DNA from: Branchiostoma floridae
Lineage: Eukaryota > Chordata > Leptocardii > Amphioxiformes > Branchiostomatidae
Assembly (NCBI RefSeq): GCF_000003815.2
Contig: NC_049979.1
Location: 10,765,381-10,829,380 of the forward strand
Reading direction: 5' to 3'
Length of the DNA: 64,000 bases
Made by a program: the position numbers and the translations under genes. The notes beneath the pieces were generated by a model. It had not been told where the DNA came from. It was given only the letters and a program-made list of their open reading frames with translations, and did no database searches. Below, in pieces: positions 48,801-60,800 of this stretch. Position 1 is the stretch's first letter, and every line of letters starts with the position of its first letter.

Positions 48801-51524
48801 GTCTGTTCTACGTAGGGACTAATTTGACATGTAGGTCATTACGACGGTTAGAACACCTTTCTCATAGCTATTTTAAAGCTGCACTTCCTCTATCTACTAC
48901 AGAAATCAATGCCTTCACCCTTCGCTGCTTCAAAAACATGGCGCTAGAATTTTCTAATTAAGGTACCGCATCAAAAATCCTTGTCTCTCTTCCTTATTTA
49001 CTTGTGCAAAACTTTCTGTATTTCTTCAGTTAGTGATTTCAGTTAGTGAGAACATTTTTGTGTGGAAATTTCAGTAACATTACTGATACAATCTGCTTTG
49101 TATTTTGTTGGTTCACAAAGTTCTTTGTACACAACTAAAAAGTTATTACTGCATAACAATTTATTTGTGACCGGGCAACCTTTGATACCATCCTTGGGAA
49201 GAAGACGACGCCTGTAGCTCCCGATCTTCACACTTGCAGAATGTACTTCTCGCTCTCCAAGTGTCCCACAGTTTATCAAGCCTGGTTTTAAACTCATTAA
49301 CAGACTTGGCGTCTACAACCTCCTGTGGCAGGGTGTTCCATTTGTTAACCACCCCGACACTTAAGGACTGAGCTCTGACCCTACATGTATTCCTAGCCAG
49401 GGGTACCTTGAGTTTCAACCTATGTCCCGCGTTACGTGCCCAGTTTGTAGTGTGAAGAAAGACTCAAGGGGTATTCTCTCCAAAACCTTAACTAACTTGA
49501 AGAGTTGTATCATGTCCCCCCTCATTCTTCTGATCTGCAGGAAGGGCAACTTAAATGCCTTTAGCCTCTCCTCGTACGGCAAGTTCTTAAGATTTTAACT
49601 AAGACCGAAGCTGCAGTGCAAAGAACCCAGTATTACCCAGAAGGGTGACAGACGGTCTAGGTAGTGATGATGAAAAAGTAATGTCCGACCATTTTATCTC
49701 AAATAAACTCAATGAACAGATAAGCTACTCTTCCACAGACAGGTGCTTCATGTATTATATGTACAGTATTCACAGGGTCATTAGCAATGGCAAGTATAAT
49801 GAACAGGGGACTGCAGTTTATCATATCTAACAGTACTGGACCCTTTCCAGTGGGGTGAGCAACACGCCTGGGATTCAAACTCACAACTTCTTGGTCCAGA
49901 GGCAGTGTTACAAACCATTGGACTCTAGCCTGGTCGCCATCCAATTTGTACCGGGGCTTCTTACACTCACTGCCCTGAAAGAAAGATCTGGTTGTAATAG
50001 GATGGCACCAAAGCTAACTGTACTACACATGTTACAGTAATTATTTGGTCACATATAAAGAACCTAGTTAACCAGTGATTGAGCACCAGTTGACGGATGT
50101 GGTGTATGTTGTGCAGACACAGCTGCCTACCAGAGCCTGATGCGCAGCAGCCTCCAGCAGCAGCCAGCAGCCGACCTGTCTGAGGAGGAGCTGGAGGCAG
50201 ACAGTGATCTGGACGGGATCGAGGCTGCACTGTCACCTCATCCGACCTCTACAACAGTCAGGTAGCACAGAAACTCTTCTTTTACATTTGCATGCTAAGA
50301 TAGGTGTTATTGAAGCAACATGTGAAGTACATGTACACCAGTCCACACTTGATACACGTTGACACACGTTCATATATATTAAATGTGATATGTGAAATGT
50401 GTTCAAGGATGTCTCTCCACATGTTTATAGATTCATCAGGACTTAAAGTTGAATCACGTAATCTGTCTTTGTTAAAATTTGTCAGACCCTTACAGCCTTC
50501 CTTCTTCTCTCCTGACCTTAATGAAAATCAGACAGCAGACTTTTCATGAATATACAAAGATGCAAACAAACTTTCAGGTCTACACACTAATACATAATTG
50601 TACTGGTGGAAATAAGATACTAATTTCTGCATACCGTATAGCAATGACATATTAAATGATGTTATGAAATGTTTGCAGAGCTGGTGGTGGTAACCTGGGA
50701 CTTAACCTCAGCCATGACGGCTCGTTAGACCTTGACAGCCCAAGGAGACGAAGCGGCCCCTCCTCCCCACGATCACCGCTCCACAGGCAGCCTTCCCACG
50801 ACGACAGCTCAGTCTCCTCCTCCCCCACCCAGTCCCCCCGCTCCCCTGCAGGGTATGTACCCTCTGCCATGGAGAAGAGCACCAGGTCCATGGGTTCCAC
50901 TGGTACTGAGGGCACAGCAACAGGCCCGAAGAGGCCTAAAGGTAAAAATGATTACTCTAAGGATGAGGCCCAATGTAGAAAACTGGATGTACATACTGCA
51001 CAGTTCTCTCCTATCCTGTTGCCTGCTTCAACTGAACTGAACATACTTGCTCTTTATTCACCTATACTGTAATTCTCTACATATCACGTTTTACTGATGC
51101 GCAATGTGTGACCAGTTGTGGACGAGTTCCCATTTACCACTTCAAGTAAAACACATTGCTACAAAAAGACTGACACTCCGTAACAGCTGCTGTATTGTGT
51201 ATTTTAGATGTGCAACTGAATACTACCAATAAGTACAAATGTAGAACCACACACATTTCAACACATGCTTTTTGCATGGATTTTTCCAACAATTGTGGGA
51301 CTGCACTCACCTGACTGGGGAACACCAATTACAGTATTTACTTAGAATTGTACATTCCTATTTGATACACATATGGAGAAACCAGTTTAAGCAGTCTAAT
51401 TAGAAGTGTGTTCTGCCCTGCAGGTTTCTGGGGGGAGTCGGATGATGATGTTGATGATCTGGCCATCAGCACAGGGAAGCAGGACCAGTCTGGAGAGGAC
51501 GATGACTTTGACTTCTACGGTTGA
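42821..51524 (+). CDS. KIZ: Kizuna-like centrosomal protein (13 exons, 891 aa)
   Basis: Exons: 42821-42885, 43099-43161, 43518-43680, 44104-44178, 44380-45145, 45379-45847, 46153-46317, 47244-47394, 47629-47806, 48150-48221, 50117-50261, 50679-50941, 51424-51524; 2676 nt, closed frame. The N-terminal coiled coil aligns with human kizuna: FYAKLQQLQDHL, RRLQLERQM, KLQAYWTKLCEDEQKSR, NEQLLKDFNRVESHV and KQYEAHIERLF. The extreme C-terminus FWGESDDDVDDLAIS...DDDFDFYG matches the human end (LWDESDDSNSEIE...DDFYD). Kizuna is a PLK1 substrate that stabilises the pericentriolar material on the mitotic spindle. Between the ends lie long Pro/Ser-rich disordered segments and a helical part in exons 7-9 (ALVDDVSVRSSLYSHSVPLW, LLVRRGVMEAEDIADVFSPL). 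It is longer than human KIZ (673 aa). Introns hold a Harbinger-like MITE, a SINE and a LINE fragment. Confidence 0.85.
46712..47102. mobile_element. 391-bp PIF/Harbinger-like MITE in KIZ intron 7
   Basis: The 33-bp terminal inverted repeat begins GGCCTAGGAAAAAAAATG and is perfect on both ends. The flanking duplication is TTA (46709-46711 and 47103-47105), as expected for PIF/Harbinger elements. Subterminal parts share ggtaggtagg. No transposase frame. Confidence 0.9.
49160..49600 (-). pseudogene. 5'-truncated LINE reverse-transcriptase fragment in KIZ intron 10
   Basis: Read on the minus strand, it encodes the typical end of a non-LTR retrotransposon reverse transcriptase. It starts LPYEERLKAFKLPFLQIRRM and MRGDMIQLFKLVK, then after a frameshift GHRLKLKVPLARNT, and GVVNKWNTLPQEVVDAKSVN and FKTRLDKLW. 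One frameshift near 49430 splits it. Most of the element is missing, so this is a dead copy of a CR1/L2-like family; the family name is an inference. Confidence 0.85.
49795..49935 (-). mobile_element. tRNA-derived SINE fragment in KIZ intron 10
   Basis: On the minus strand an A-box-like piece (aggctagagtccaatgg) and a B-box-like piece (gagtttgaatcccaggc) lie about 35 bp apart. They are followed by a conserved-looking body (caccccactggaaagggtcc). There is no cloverleaf, so it is not a tRNA gene. Confidence 0.55.
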
Positions 51525-52100
51525 ACTGCTCAGCACAAACCACCAACCATCAGATCCATGTCACTCTTAAGTCACTGACAAAACGATAGCGGATTCTAGA
51601 TGTATCTGAAATGTCTTACTGTTTAAAATCTTTTATTACCTGGACGTATAACTGCCATTGAGGCATTAGCACTATATTACAGCTTCTGTCAGCCTAATGA
51701 ATGTCAGCTAATTTCAAACTCTATGGGACAAGAGTTATGCCACTGGGTTGATACGTTTCTTATAGATTAAAACAACTACCAGTACATAAATGTTCAATGG
51801 TGCAACAGTATAATTGTGTTTCAGAAAAGGGACATAGTTAAGACACTGGCAGGTTGAGATGGAGAAGAATGACTGAATGTTCATACTATATGTAGTCTAG
51901 AATGACATTCATTTTCTTATATGGGTCAAGATGATTGCCTGGCATCCATCCATGTGACACCATCATAGTGTGTGTGCAGTTTTGCCATTGGAAGACAGGT
52001 GGGGCTGTTGAGATGCTGTCATAGATGAATTTGTAGAAAGTATTTTCTTAAACTATCCTTTTTCTTCAAATATACCATACCATGACATGACAGCAAATAC

Positions 52101-52106
52101 AATAAA
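52101..52106 (+). terminator. Polyadenylation signal of KIZ (AATAAA)
   Basis: AATAAA lies 577 bp after the KIZ stop codon and about 70 bp before the end of the convergent MBIP coding region. Confidence 0.6.
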
Positions 52107-52172
52107 GCTTGTGATGCAAAGATGATGATTTTGAGGTTAGAATTCAATTTGACAGCACGTGACTTTGAAAGT

Positions 52173-55100
52173 TCACTGGAAGTCATCTGTGTTGGTTGTT
52201 GGGTACAGCAAAGTGTCCTTTTTACTCAGGAGGGATTCTCGCAGGGTCTTCATCCGCTCCTCTATCTCCTCTATACTCATCTCCTGCAAAAGAGGATAAA
52301 AGACAGTTAACCATTTTTTCACTGAATATTTAGGACATTTCTTAAAAACAGAACGACTACTGAAAGTGCAAGGAAGCATCATCTGACTGCAGTAACCTAT
52401 TTGGTAAGTCAATATCATGTAGCACTCATCAATGGCATGACAGGACTGCACCCACCATTGATGAACACAGTCTGAGATTGGAGCAAACATAGTACACATT
52501 CCCTACCATCAGATGTGAGAGGGCATGGTCCCTACATGGTTTGCTCATGGAATATTATCTAGAACAACCTGTTAATAGTCTTCAGTGGCAAGGACCATGT
52601 GCATAAGCAAACAGCAATAGAAATTACCCCCACCTGATGGATATGGCTGCCTGGCTCCTGCTTTTGGAACTTTATAGCTGGCTGAAATAACAAGTTATAG
52701 AGTCGGTTTTATTAGGTAACATCAATATTATTTTCATACTGGTGAACTCAATGTTGACCACAAACAAAAGTCATCATCACTGAAGTTGGAGATAGTCCAA
52801 TACACGGGCCTTCCCAACCCCCAGATATAAACCAGGAAAATAGTATGGCAATCACCAATTTTTTTGCTCCTTTTCTTTATTGCACTCACTATTGTTTCAG
52901 TACCATCTGCTGCACTAGTGTCTGGCACCTGAGAAGGATGCCCCTGAAGAGGGCTTTGCCCAGTAGAGCAAAAAAGAAAAGCATAGAATAGCTGCAGAAT
53001 AGAATAGCTGTAAAACCCAGTGAAGAGAAGATTGACTCTCACCCCCAGCTGGAAGTACTCAGGTGACAGTCCCTCCAGGTGCAGGATGCGATTCTCCAGC
53101 TGCTTCAGCCGGCTGTAGATATCTGTGTTTACCAATGTTCCTGTATGGAATACATGGCATTAGCTGTTACTAAACCATGCTTCTAGGAGACTGGTCTAGA
53201 TGCCTACACAGGCTCCCAAGGAAATTTGGCCCTGAGTTACTGGTAGACCTTGATCAGGGACTAAATCGGGGCGGGGCCTATGGTAACATTTCTGTAGGAG
53301 TATGTTGGCCCTGGAGCTGGTCTGTGTAGACCCTAGCTTCCAGGCTACTAGAAGCCCTTCCACTGGTAAATCACCGCTGACAGCAAGATATTGTGTTCAG
53401 TAGTTCAGAAAATGTTGCAAATAGGCACAACTTTGCCTATCAAGGACATACTGACCTGACTTGACCTTAAGATGAGACTCCATGTTTCGAAGCCGTTCCT
53501 CTATCCCCTCTGACACAGCTGATGATGTGGACGGCACGGCTGACGATGTTCCAGGCTCCAACTTCACGACTGTCTGTGATGGAGTAGTGGACCTGGGCAC
53601 AGGTACCTGTCTGGTCTGGGGTCCATATGGGTTCACTACTCTGCAAACTGAGGGAAATATAATAATGTAGAGACTGTTTGCTGCCTCTTGTATGATCAGC
53701 CTCAGTTGTAAAACCTCTGTATGTAAAAGAGCCCAACACACTTATCCAGGACAGTCAGAATAACCCGGTGTGCTTGGCTAAAAACACAAACATTTCACTA
53801 CTATCACAGCCAAAGCTGGTATGTTACATCGGAGGTTATACTGGCTTTATCAATACAGATACAAATACTACCAACATCATACATGGATTACTTGAAAAAC
53901 ATTGTTTTACCACAGATGAGAATGACTGCTCAGATTCTCTGTGCTCACATACTAACTATGGTAGTACTGGTATGCCATTAGGCTGGGCATAATCATAATG
54001 TCAAACCTGATTGTTTGAACTTGTTTCATCTATTTTTTTCATTGTCATAAACTTGAACATCTACTGATTGTACTGACCTCTGATGTGACTCCTGCCTACC
54101 CTTGGCTGGTACACAGCATCTGTCCGGGCACAGCTGAAGTCTGGCTCAGGAACACTTCCACCTTCTGTGCGGAGAAAGAAAAAACAGATCTTAGACTACA
54201 GTGTCTACCTTTCTATTATGATTATTTCCTTAGATAATGAGTAGTTACTATTGACAGACTTGACTGTATGTGTTCATGCAGATCTGTGAAGTGCATGTAA
54301 AAGGTTGCTGTATGTAAGCAATAGGAAGGGATTAAGTTTCAGGCAGCATACCTGGCAGGCTGGGTTTGACGGCCCCAAACTCTCTTCTGTTGTTCTCATC
54401 AATCTCTGTCTGTTTCCTCTGCAGGAAAGCCTGGATTCTTCTCTCAATCTGTGAGAAGTATGGATACAAAGAGCAATGGAGACATCAATCCCAGAATGCC
54501 ACCTTACAGAGCGAATCGTTGTCTCAGTTCAAATTTTAAAGGCCTCTCGTTATTCTACATGCCAGGGGCTTTAAACCTCGACATTCCACCACAACACATC
54601 ACACTGCACATGTGCACATGTGCAAACTGGCTTGTAGGGAAGAAAGAGTTTTAAAAAAGAACACAAAAGAAATTAAGACAAGTGAGCTTCACACATTTAA
54701 GTTAAAGACATTAATACCTGCAAATGGTTGAAAAAAGGGCAATACTAGTAGGAGTACTAAATGTTACAAGAACAGGCATAACATGATGCACTAGACCCTT
54801 AATTCTGCTTAGAGATTAGCTATCATAGATACTAGTAGATATTATATTACTACAACACAACACATGATCACCCACCTCTGCTTTGCTTGCCTTGATCTGC
54901 ACCAGGTTGGGGTCTACTTCAGGGCGGGGCTGCTGAGGTAAATCCCCCAGTCTACAGTCAGGGAACTCTTCTTTTACAGCTGAAAGAAAAAAAAGTTTAT
55001 GATGCTGTTTACAATTGTGCACAATATATGTACCTTAGATTAGTTTAATCATGTTGGTAGTTCAATATCCTTATTTTACAACAAAAATATTAATGTTTTG

Positions 55101-57474
55101 ATGAATCAATGATGACCTAAATTGTGCTGGAGATCTCTTATGCCAATCACCAAGTTGATGCAAATGTATTGTGTCACATGCATCAAGTTTTAGCCATAGA
55201 CAGCAGACAGGTTGTTGAAACATCAATACTTTTTTCAATTTTTGGTTGTTAAATAAGTATATTGTAATTGATATGCAACAGTTAATGTGTGTACCTTTTC
55301 CTCTAACAGCCTGTAAGGCAGGAGAAGCACTCAAGTCCCTTAATAATCAGTTAGGCCCCAGAAGCCCTGTATTTTGATGATGCCCTCAGTGTGCTGTTTG
55401 CTGAATTTACCCTGGCACTTTTACCTCAAGCCCTGGATTATCTACTAGCTTTTTACTCATAATAGACATGCCAGCATGGTTTCAAAAGTATAGAGATAAT
55501 ACTTCTTGCTATGTGTTGCAGCTTTAATATATAAGTGCCTTTGTGTTTTCACCCACGCTCATTGATCAGAGTTATCCATGAAACTGCAGTCTAAAGGTTA
55601 AAAAGGCTTCATCTCTGTCAGATGTTTGCAGATGGATACCAAGTCACTTATGCCGGGATGAGTGGATAAGGAACAAAGTATCTTTGTCCTCTTTAATCAT
55701 GCTTTTAGTGAAATGATTGACAATTTGATCTATCATCACACCCACTGGTAACCTTTGTATTTGACATAAGATTTCTAGGTGCCAACTAGTAGTAGTGGTA
55801 GTAGTTGTAATACCGGTAGTATCAATCCAGTATTTGTTAACACTGCTGCCGGGGTCTCTGACACATACAAGGGTGGGCAGCAGTCAGCTAGTCTTCACAC
55901 TGAGTTTCCAGGTGGCTCTATCCAGCAGGTCTACACTGGTGAGGCCACAGACATTGATGTCCTTAATCTAACAAAAGGTAAAACTTAGAACCATACTGAG
56001 TACTCCGCAAGGTTCCTTTACTGTTGTTACATGTACAATTACCTATGGCACTCTTTGACAAATTGTGATGATGCTGAGCAGGGATTGAGCCAAGGTATTC
56101 TCCTTGTTATAACCTACCCTGTTCCTGTGGTGGTGAGGGGCATTCCATCTGGAGAGAGATGTCATCTCCAAGACTCATCATTGCTCTTTGTGTGTCTTTT
56201 AAACTCTGAAAAAAAGAACGACCATTAACTTGTCACAAACAAATAAGACTTTCCCTGATAGTTCCTCAACTTGTATGTAATTGGGGCTGGGAACATGGTT
56301 ACATTGGTCTTTCTTTGCATACAGAGGCAAATGCCAATCAATCCTTCCTGGCTGGGAACTGACTATAATGGATATATAATTAGAAGAGATCATGTAGCCA
56401 GGTTGGCAATTGCCTTTTACCTGTGGTCAGGGAGGCTCTAATTCATTCTGAGGAACACCTTTCACAATGAACTCTAAGAACCAAGTAGTCCCAATGACAG
56501 AAAGGGAAACCACTTCACCTGGAGTTTGTTGCAGAGTTCAGCCAGATGCTCCGTCACCATCTCATGTGCCACCTGTTGCTGAGACAGTTTGGTTCTGTCA
56601 AGATGGAGGGAAGCAGCTGAAGGGTCCACTTTCATCTGCAAATGTAATACATGATATACTATATCTTATACTTTTAAGTTATAGATCTAATATGTTACTT
56701 TATATTCTTCATTGCCCTATTGAAATGTTGGGTATTGTGTGTTTGCCATACAGTCAGAAGTTTATGCGTTTAAATCCTGGCCTGGACTTTTAATCTCTCT
56801 TTTTTACCATCCATTCAACAGTTAACGTTAATCAGTTGCTTATATTTGCACCCTTTTATTGGATCTAATTCATCTGTAGTGTTAGGGTTGTACATAGTGT
56901 TAGAGTTGTGAGGACTATGAGTTATTTACAAGGTTATTCTGTCAATAGTGCAAGGAAATTCTTATTGGCAGAAACATCTTGTCAATAGTGCAAAAACTCT
57001 TATTGACAGGAAGATCCTATCAACAGTGCACATCTTAAATACTGACAGGAATATCTTATGATGATGATGATACCTTGTAAATAGTCAATGCAGAAACACA
57101 TTTATTGGCAGTAACACAAAGGTGAAAAATCGGCAAGAACATCCTGTCAACAGTGCAAGAAATATTCTTATTGACAGGAACTATAATCACAGACAGAAGT
57201 TAGCTTCTGATGCATCAATTTGATGCTGTCACAGACAGAAACAGACCTAGGTTATTGCCCATTCCGTATCGATGATCCAATGCCTCATTTTGCTGATAGC
57301 CTCCTCAGTTGTGTGTAAATGTTACCGTTTAAAAATTTGGTACGTCTGAACCTCATATACTAAAACCTTGCCACTCATAATTACCTTGTCAAGAAACTGT
57401 TTGACTGCGTCGAGAACGGCAACTAAGACAGGTTCTCCATCAAGGGTCTCTGCCTCCATTTCTTCCAAATCCAT
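52173..57474 (-). CDS. MBIP: MBIP, ATAC-complex subunit / MAP3K12-binding inhibitory protein (11 exons, 334 aa)
   Basis: Minus-strand exons: 57474-57385, 56635-56519, 55310-55295 (16-nt microexon), 54979-54876, 54448-54352, 54164-54078, 53638-53456, 53140-53043, 52943-52890, 52681-52634, 52283-52173; 1005 nt, closed frame, 334 aa against 344 in human. Diagnostic parts: DPNLVQIKASKAEIERRIQA, FLQRKQTEIDENNRREF, SCARTDAVYQ, VVNPYGPQTR, GIEERLRNMESHL, DIYSRLKQLENRILHLEGLS, PEYFQ and the C-terminal helix MSIEEIEERMKTLRESLL. The protein is a structural subunit of the ATAC histone acetyltransferase complex and was first described as an inhibitor of MAP3K12 (DLK). The acceptor of the VVNPYG exon is ambiguous by 2 nt: only the GAG acceptor (53638) keeps the frame with the strong upstream donor. 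Exon 9 (52943-52890) is less certain. Confidence 0.9.
53178..53352. repeat. Imperfect inverted repeat (MITE-like) in an MBIP intron
   Basis: gcttctaggagactgg and tggccctgagttactgg on the left pair imperfectly with ccaggctactagaagc and gttggccctggagctgg on the right. About 175 bp, non-coding, degraded. Confidence 0.5.
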
Positions 57475-57881
57475 ACTAGTATTTGTGTTCTATAAAAAGT
57501 ACACAAGGGTTTATAACGCCCACATACAACACCTGGTACAACAACACAGCAGGCGTGCAGGAAACCGTGTCTGAACTCTGACCTCAGAGTATACCAAATA
57601 ATATGCAGGGTATGCAAATATTTCTACAATAGTTATTTGACAAAATCTAGCACATATGTCCTAAGCTAGACTTGATATCCTATTTTATATAACAATTCTT
57701 TTTTCTTTCTCTTCGTTGGTCATTGTTTTTAGATTTCATGATTATAGATTTGTTATTTTATGGTAGTTGTCCCCCTTTCAATATTGGTATCGCCTACAGT
57801 TCGACGTGTAAAAAGTCCGTTCACAAACTAGCAGGACGAGTCCTGTCACGTTCACGTCTTCAGTTGGCAGGTAAGGAAAGT
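57475..57881. promoter_or_regulatory. Divergent promoter interval between MBIP and DPY19L1
   Basis: About 407 bp separate the start codons of the two divergent genes. No TATA box is obvious, and the right half contains a pyrimidine-rich run (cttttttctttctcttcg). The role is inferred from orientation. Confidence 0.55.
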
Positions 57882-60800
57882 ATGGCGGTCAAGAACAGGA
57901 AAGTCCGCTCAGGAGGGACAGCCTCAGCGTCAGGTGGTGTTTATTCTCTGGGAACCAGCGGCTTTGGAGGTGGAGTAGTCCGGGTAGCAGTCATCAGTGT
58001 CATCGCGATCGTCTTCAGTGTTCTCCATGGGTAAGTGCGCCCTGAAAAGGAAACTAGGAGTAGCAAAAAATAGTTTGTGTCCTTATGTACAGCTTTCATA
58101 TAACACAGGTTATCTATTGATTGCCCAATAATATCAGTTGTAAAACAGTGTTAGCCATAACGACACAAAAGGTGACATGGTCCTGCCCTGGTCTCGACAC
58201 TTCCACGTCGCTAAAAATGAATGAAACTTAAATGTGTGTTGGGTGGCTATCATACAGAGTTCGGCGTACATTGCGCGGAGCTGAAACTACGTTTGTTATT
58301 CCGTTTGAACAATCCAATATACATTGTACATTCAATTTGAAATTTGACACATTGATCTGTGTGACTCCTTGCTTGTACCAAGGAGGTTAAAAGTTGGCCT
58401 GAGGCGTGACAGAACGGTCCGACTTCTTCTTGTGAAGGACTGACCATATTCGAGCCCGTGTCACGCCCCTAGTAACACCTCCCTTATTAAGATAAATTAC
58501 TACAATCAGCTTCAAGCTCCTTGCTTCAACCCACAAATCGCCTTGTCCTATGTTCCCAGGGAGATTTTACAGAATACTGTATTCAGAATACTAGTCTATT
58601 TAGTACGCTAGTTCTGAGAGAAGTTGGCACTGTTCCTTCATCCTTACTGACAAAAGTCTATCACTTTAATGGAAAAAGCACATGCCACCAGCTGACACAA
58701 CATGTTTGTACCTCTTTCCTGTTTGAACAGTGACTAGTCCAGAAAGACACAAAAGGCCACCAATCCCCTAAACAATAGCATGGTGAAGAAAGCTAATCAA
58801 TAATTTATCAAATATGTGTAACAGACTGTGTCAGATGTGATGTAACAAGGAAAGCATCAGAGGGCTTAGTTCATGCAATTCCTTGTGTTTACTGCTGCAG
58901 AATTACCTCTGGTATTACCATGTATTTTCGCAGCACTTCAGTCCAGATAAGATGTTGAATAGAAATGAGTCAATATTTGAGCTGCTTACTAGTGCTTATC
59001 GAGAACACACAGGCAGCTATATAAATGTAATTCGTTTCAAGTCATATAGAAGAGCTGATAGTTTTACCATCAACTTTGGTACTGTTCTTGGAATCAAACT
59101 TTATCATTAGGCCATACCAGTTTAATTTCTTAGATTCCGTAGGAATATTGAATTGGTGCGCAAAATAAAAAGACTGTCCTTAAATACTACTTCAACAGTG
59201 TGATTTGCGCTATGATAACATGATGATTGTGCAATTTTTGTTGTGTCCTGCAGGTACCACATTTCCAGCATGTTTGAGAGTGACCGACATTTTTCACACC
59301 TGTCCACCTTGGAGAGAGAGCTCACCTTCAGGACGGAAATGGTAAACTACGAAAAAGGTTCTAATTACACCAAATAGTGGTTACTAGTCTAGAGCAACTG
59401 GCTATGATTTTGGAAATAGTCAAATGTTTCAGTTACTGTAAATGCATTTAAGTTCGCGTGGATTTAATTTCGCGGTAGCGGGAAAATGGACTTTTCGCGG
59501 TGGTTTTAATTTCGCGGTAGCACTATGCACTGTAGTCTCTTACTGTTATGGAAAAATGTTCGTGGTGGTTTTAAATTCGCGGTGAAGCGGCCGCCGCGAA
59601 AACCGCGAACATTAATCCACCGCAAACGTTTCTGCATTTACAGTAGTATCCTTTACCTTTCATTAGCAACAATGAGTAGATCTGTTGAAGAGAAGGTTTT
59701 ATACCTTAGCTACATGTATGAATAGAGCAGATTTTGTACCTCCTTTAGATATCAATTCTCAGTTAGAGTATAAAACCTGCTGTTCAACAGATCTGCTCAG
59801 TATCACCAAGGAGGTTAAAAAAGACCTTAACCTCCTTGGTATCACTGACAAAAGGTAGTAGATGTAACCTGACATTTTCCCAAATCACATCCAGTTGCTT
59901 GAGTACTGCTATTTGGAGTATCTTACTACCTGGATGTCTAACCTTCTTCAAAGTATCAAGGTTCTTATTGTTTGAAATAAATAGATACCAGTGTAGTGAA
60001 CTTTATGGTATCTACCTGCCCTTTTGACAGTCTCCTGGGAGGAATGAGTTGAAATATCATGTCAATGGTTCAGCTATCATGTATGTTTTCAAGAATGTCT
60101 CAAGCAAGATTTGAACCTTCAAAGTACCCAACATCAAAGCTTTCCTACATTACTGAATGAGGAGTGCTGATATCAAGAGCTAAATTTATTCTAACCTTCA
60201 AACAGATGTAAAGATCTGGCTCTTTTTCACTGTCTATGCTGTTTTTGCAAGTCTTGGTGCTCATTTCTAGTGTGACGTCTAATTACAACAGTTTCCTGCC
60301 TCCCACAAAGGAATAGAGTAATCCTTATATCTGCTTAGAGATTAGATTTACTCTACATGAACCTTTCATTCTGTACCATTGGAGACTGCATGGAGACATG
60401 ATATAACAGACTACATGTATGTGTCTCTGTAATATGTCTTTGAAGATTAAAAGCATGTGACTGGCAGCAGGCAACAAAGTCTTTTTGCTATTTCCAGGAT
60501 GTTTGTATACTAGGATGTTAAAGTGTATCCATAACAACACACTCTGTTGAGTCATCAGCAGAAACTGGTGATAGCGAAGTGATGTACTCTGTGCTATTAT
60601 ACAAATGCAGTGTCCATACAACGGTGTCAAAAAAACACCATATTCACAGTAAGCTTTTGCCCCGAGGCTGCCTTATAAATGTTTGCCTTTCATCTGATGG
60701 GTTCCTGCTATGATGCAGGAAATGGATTATAAGCAAGACCTTTTCAATCTGAGTAAATTCTGACTTGGTGTTGGGTTTCTCTGTCACTTAGAATCTATCT

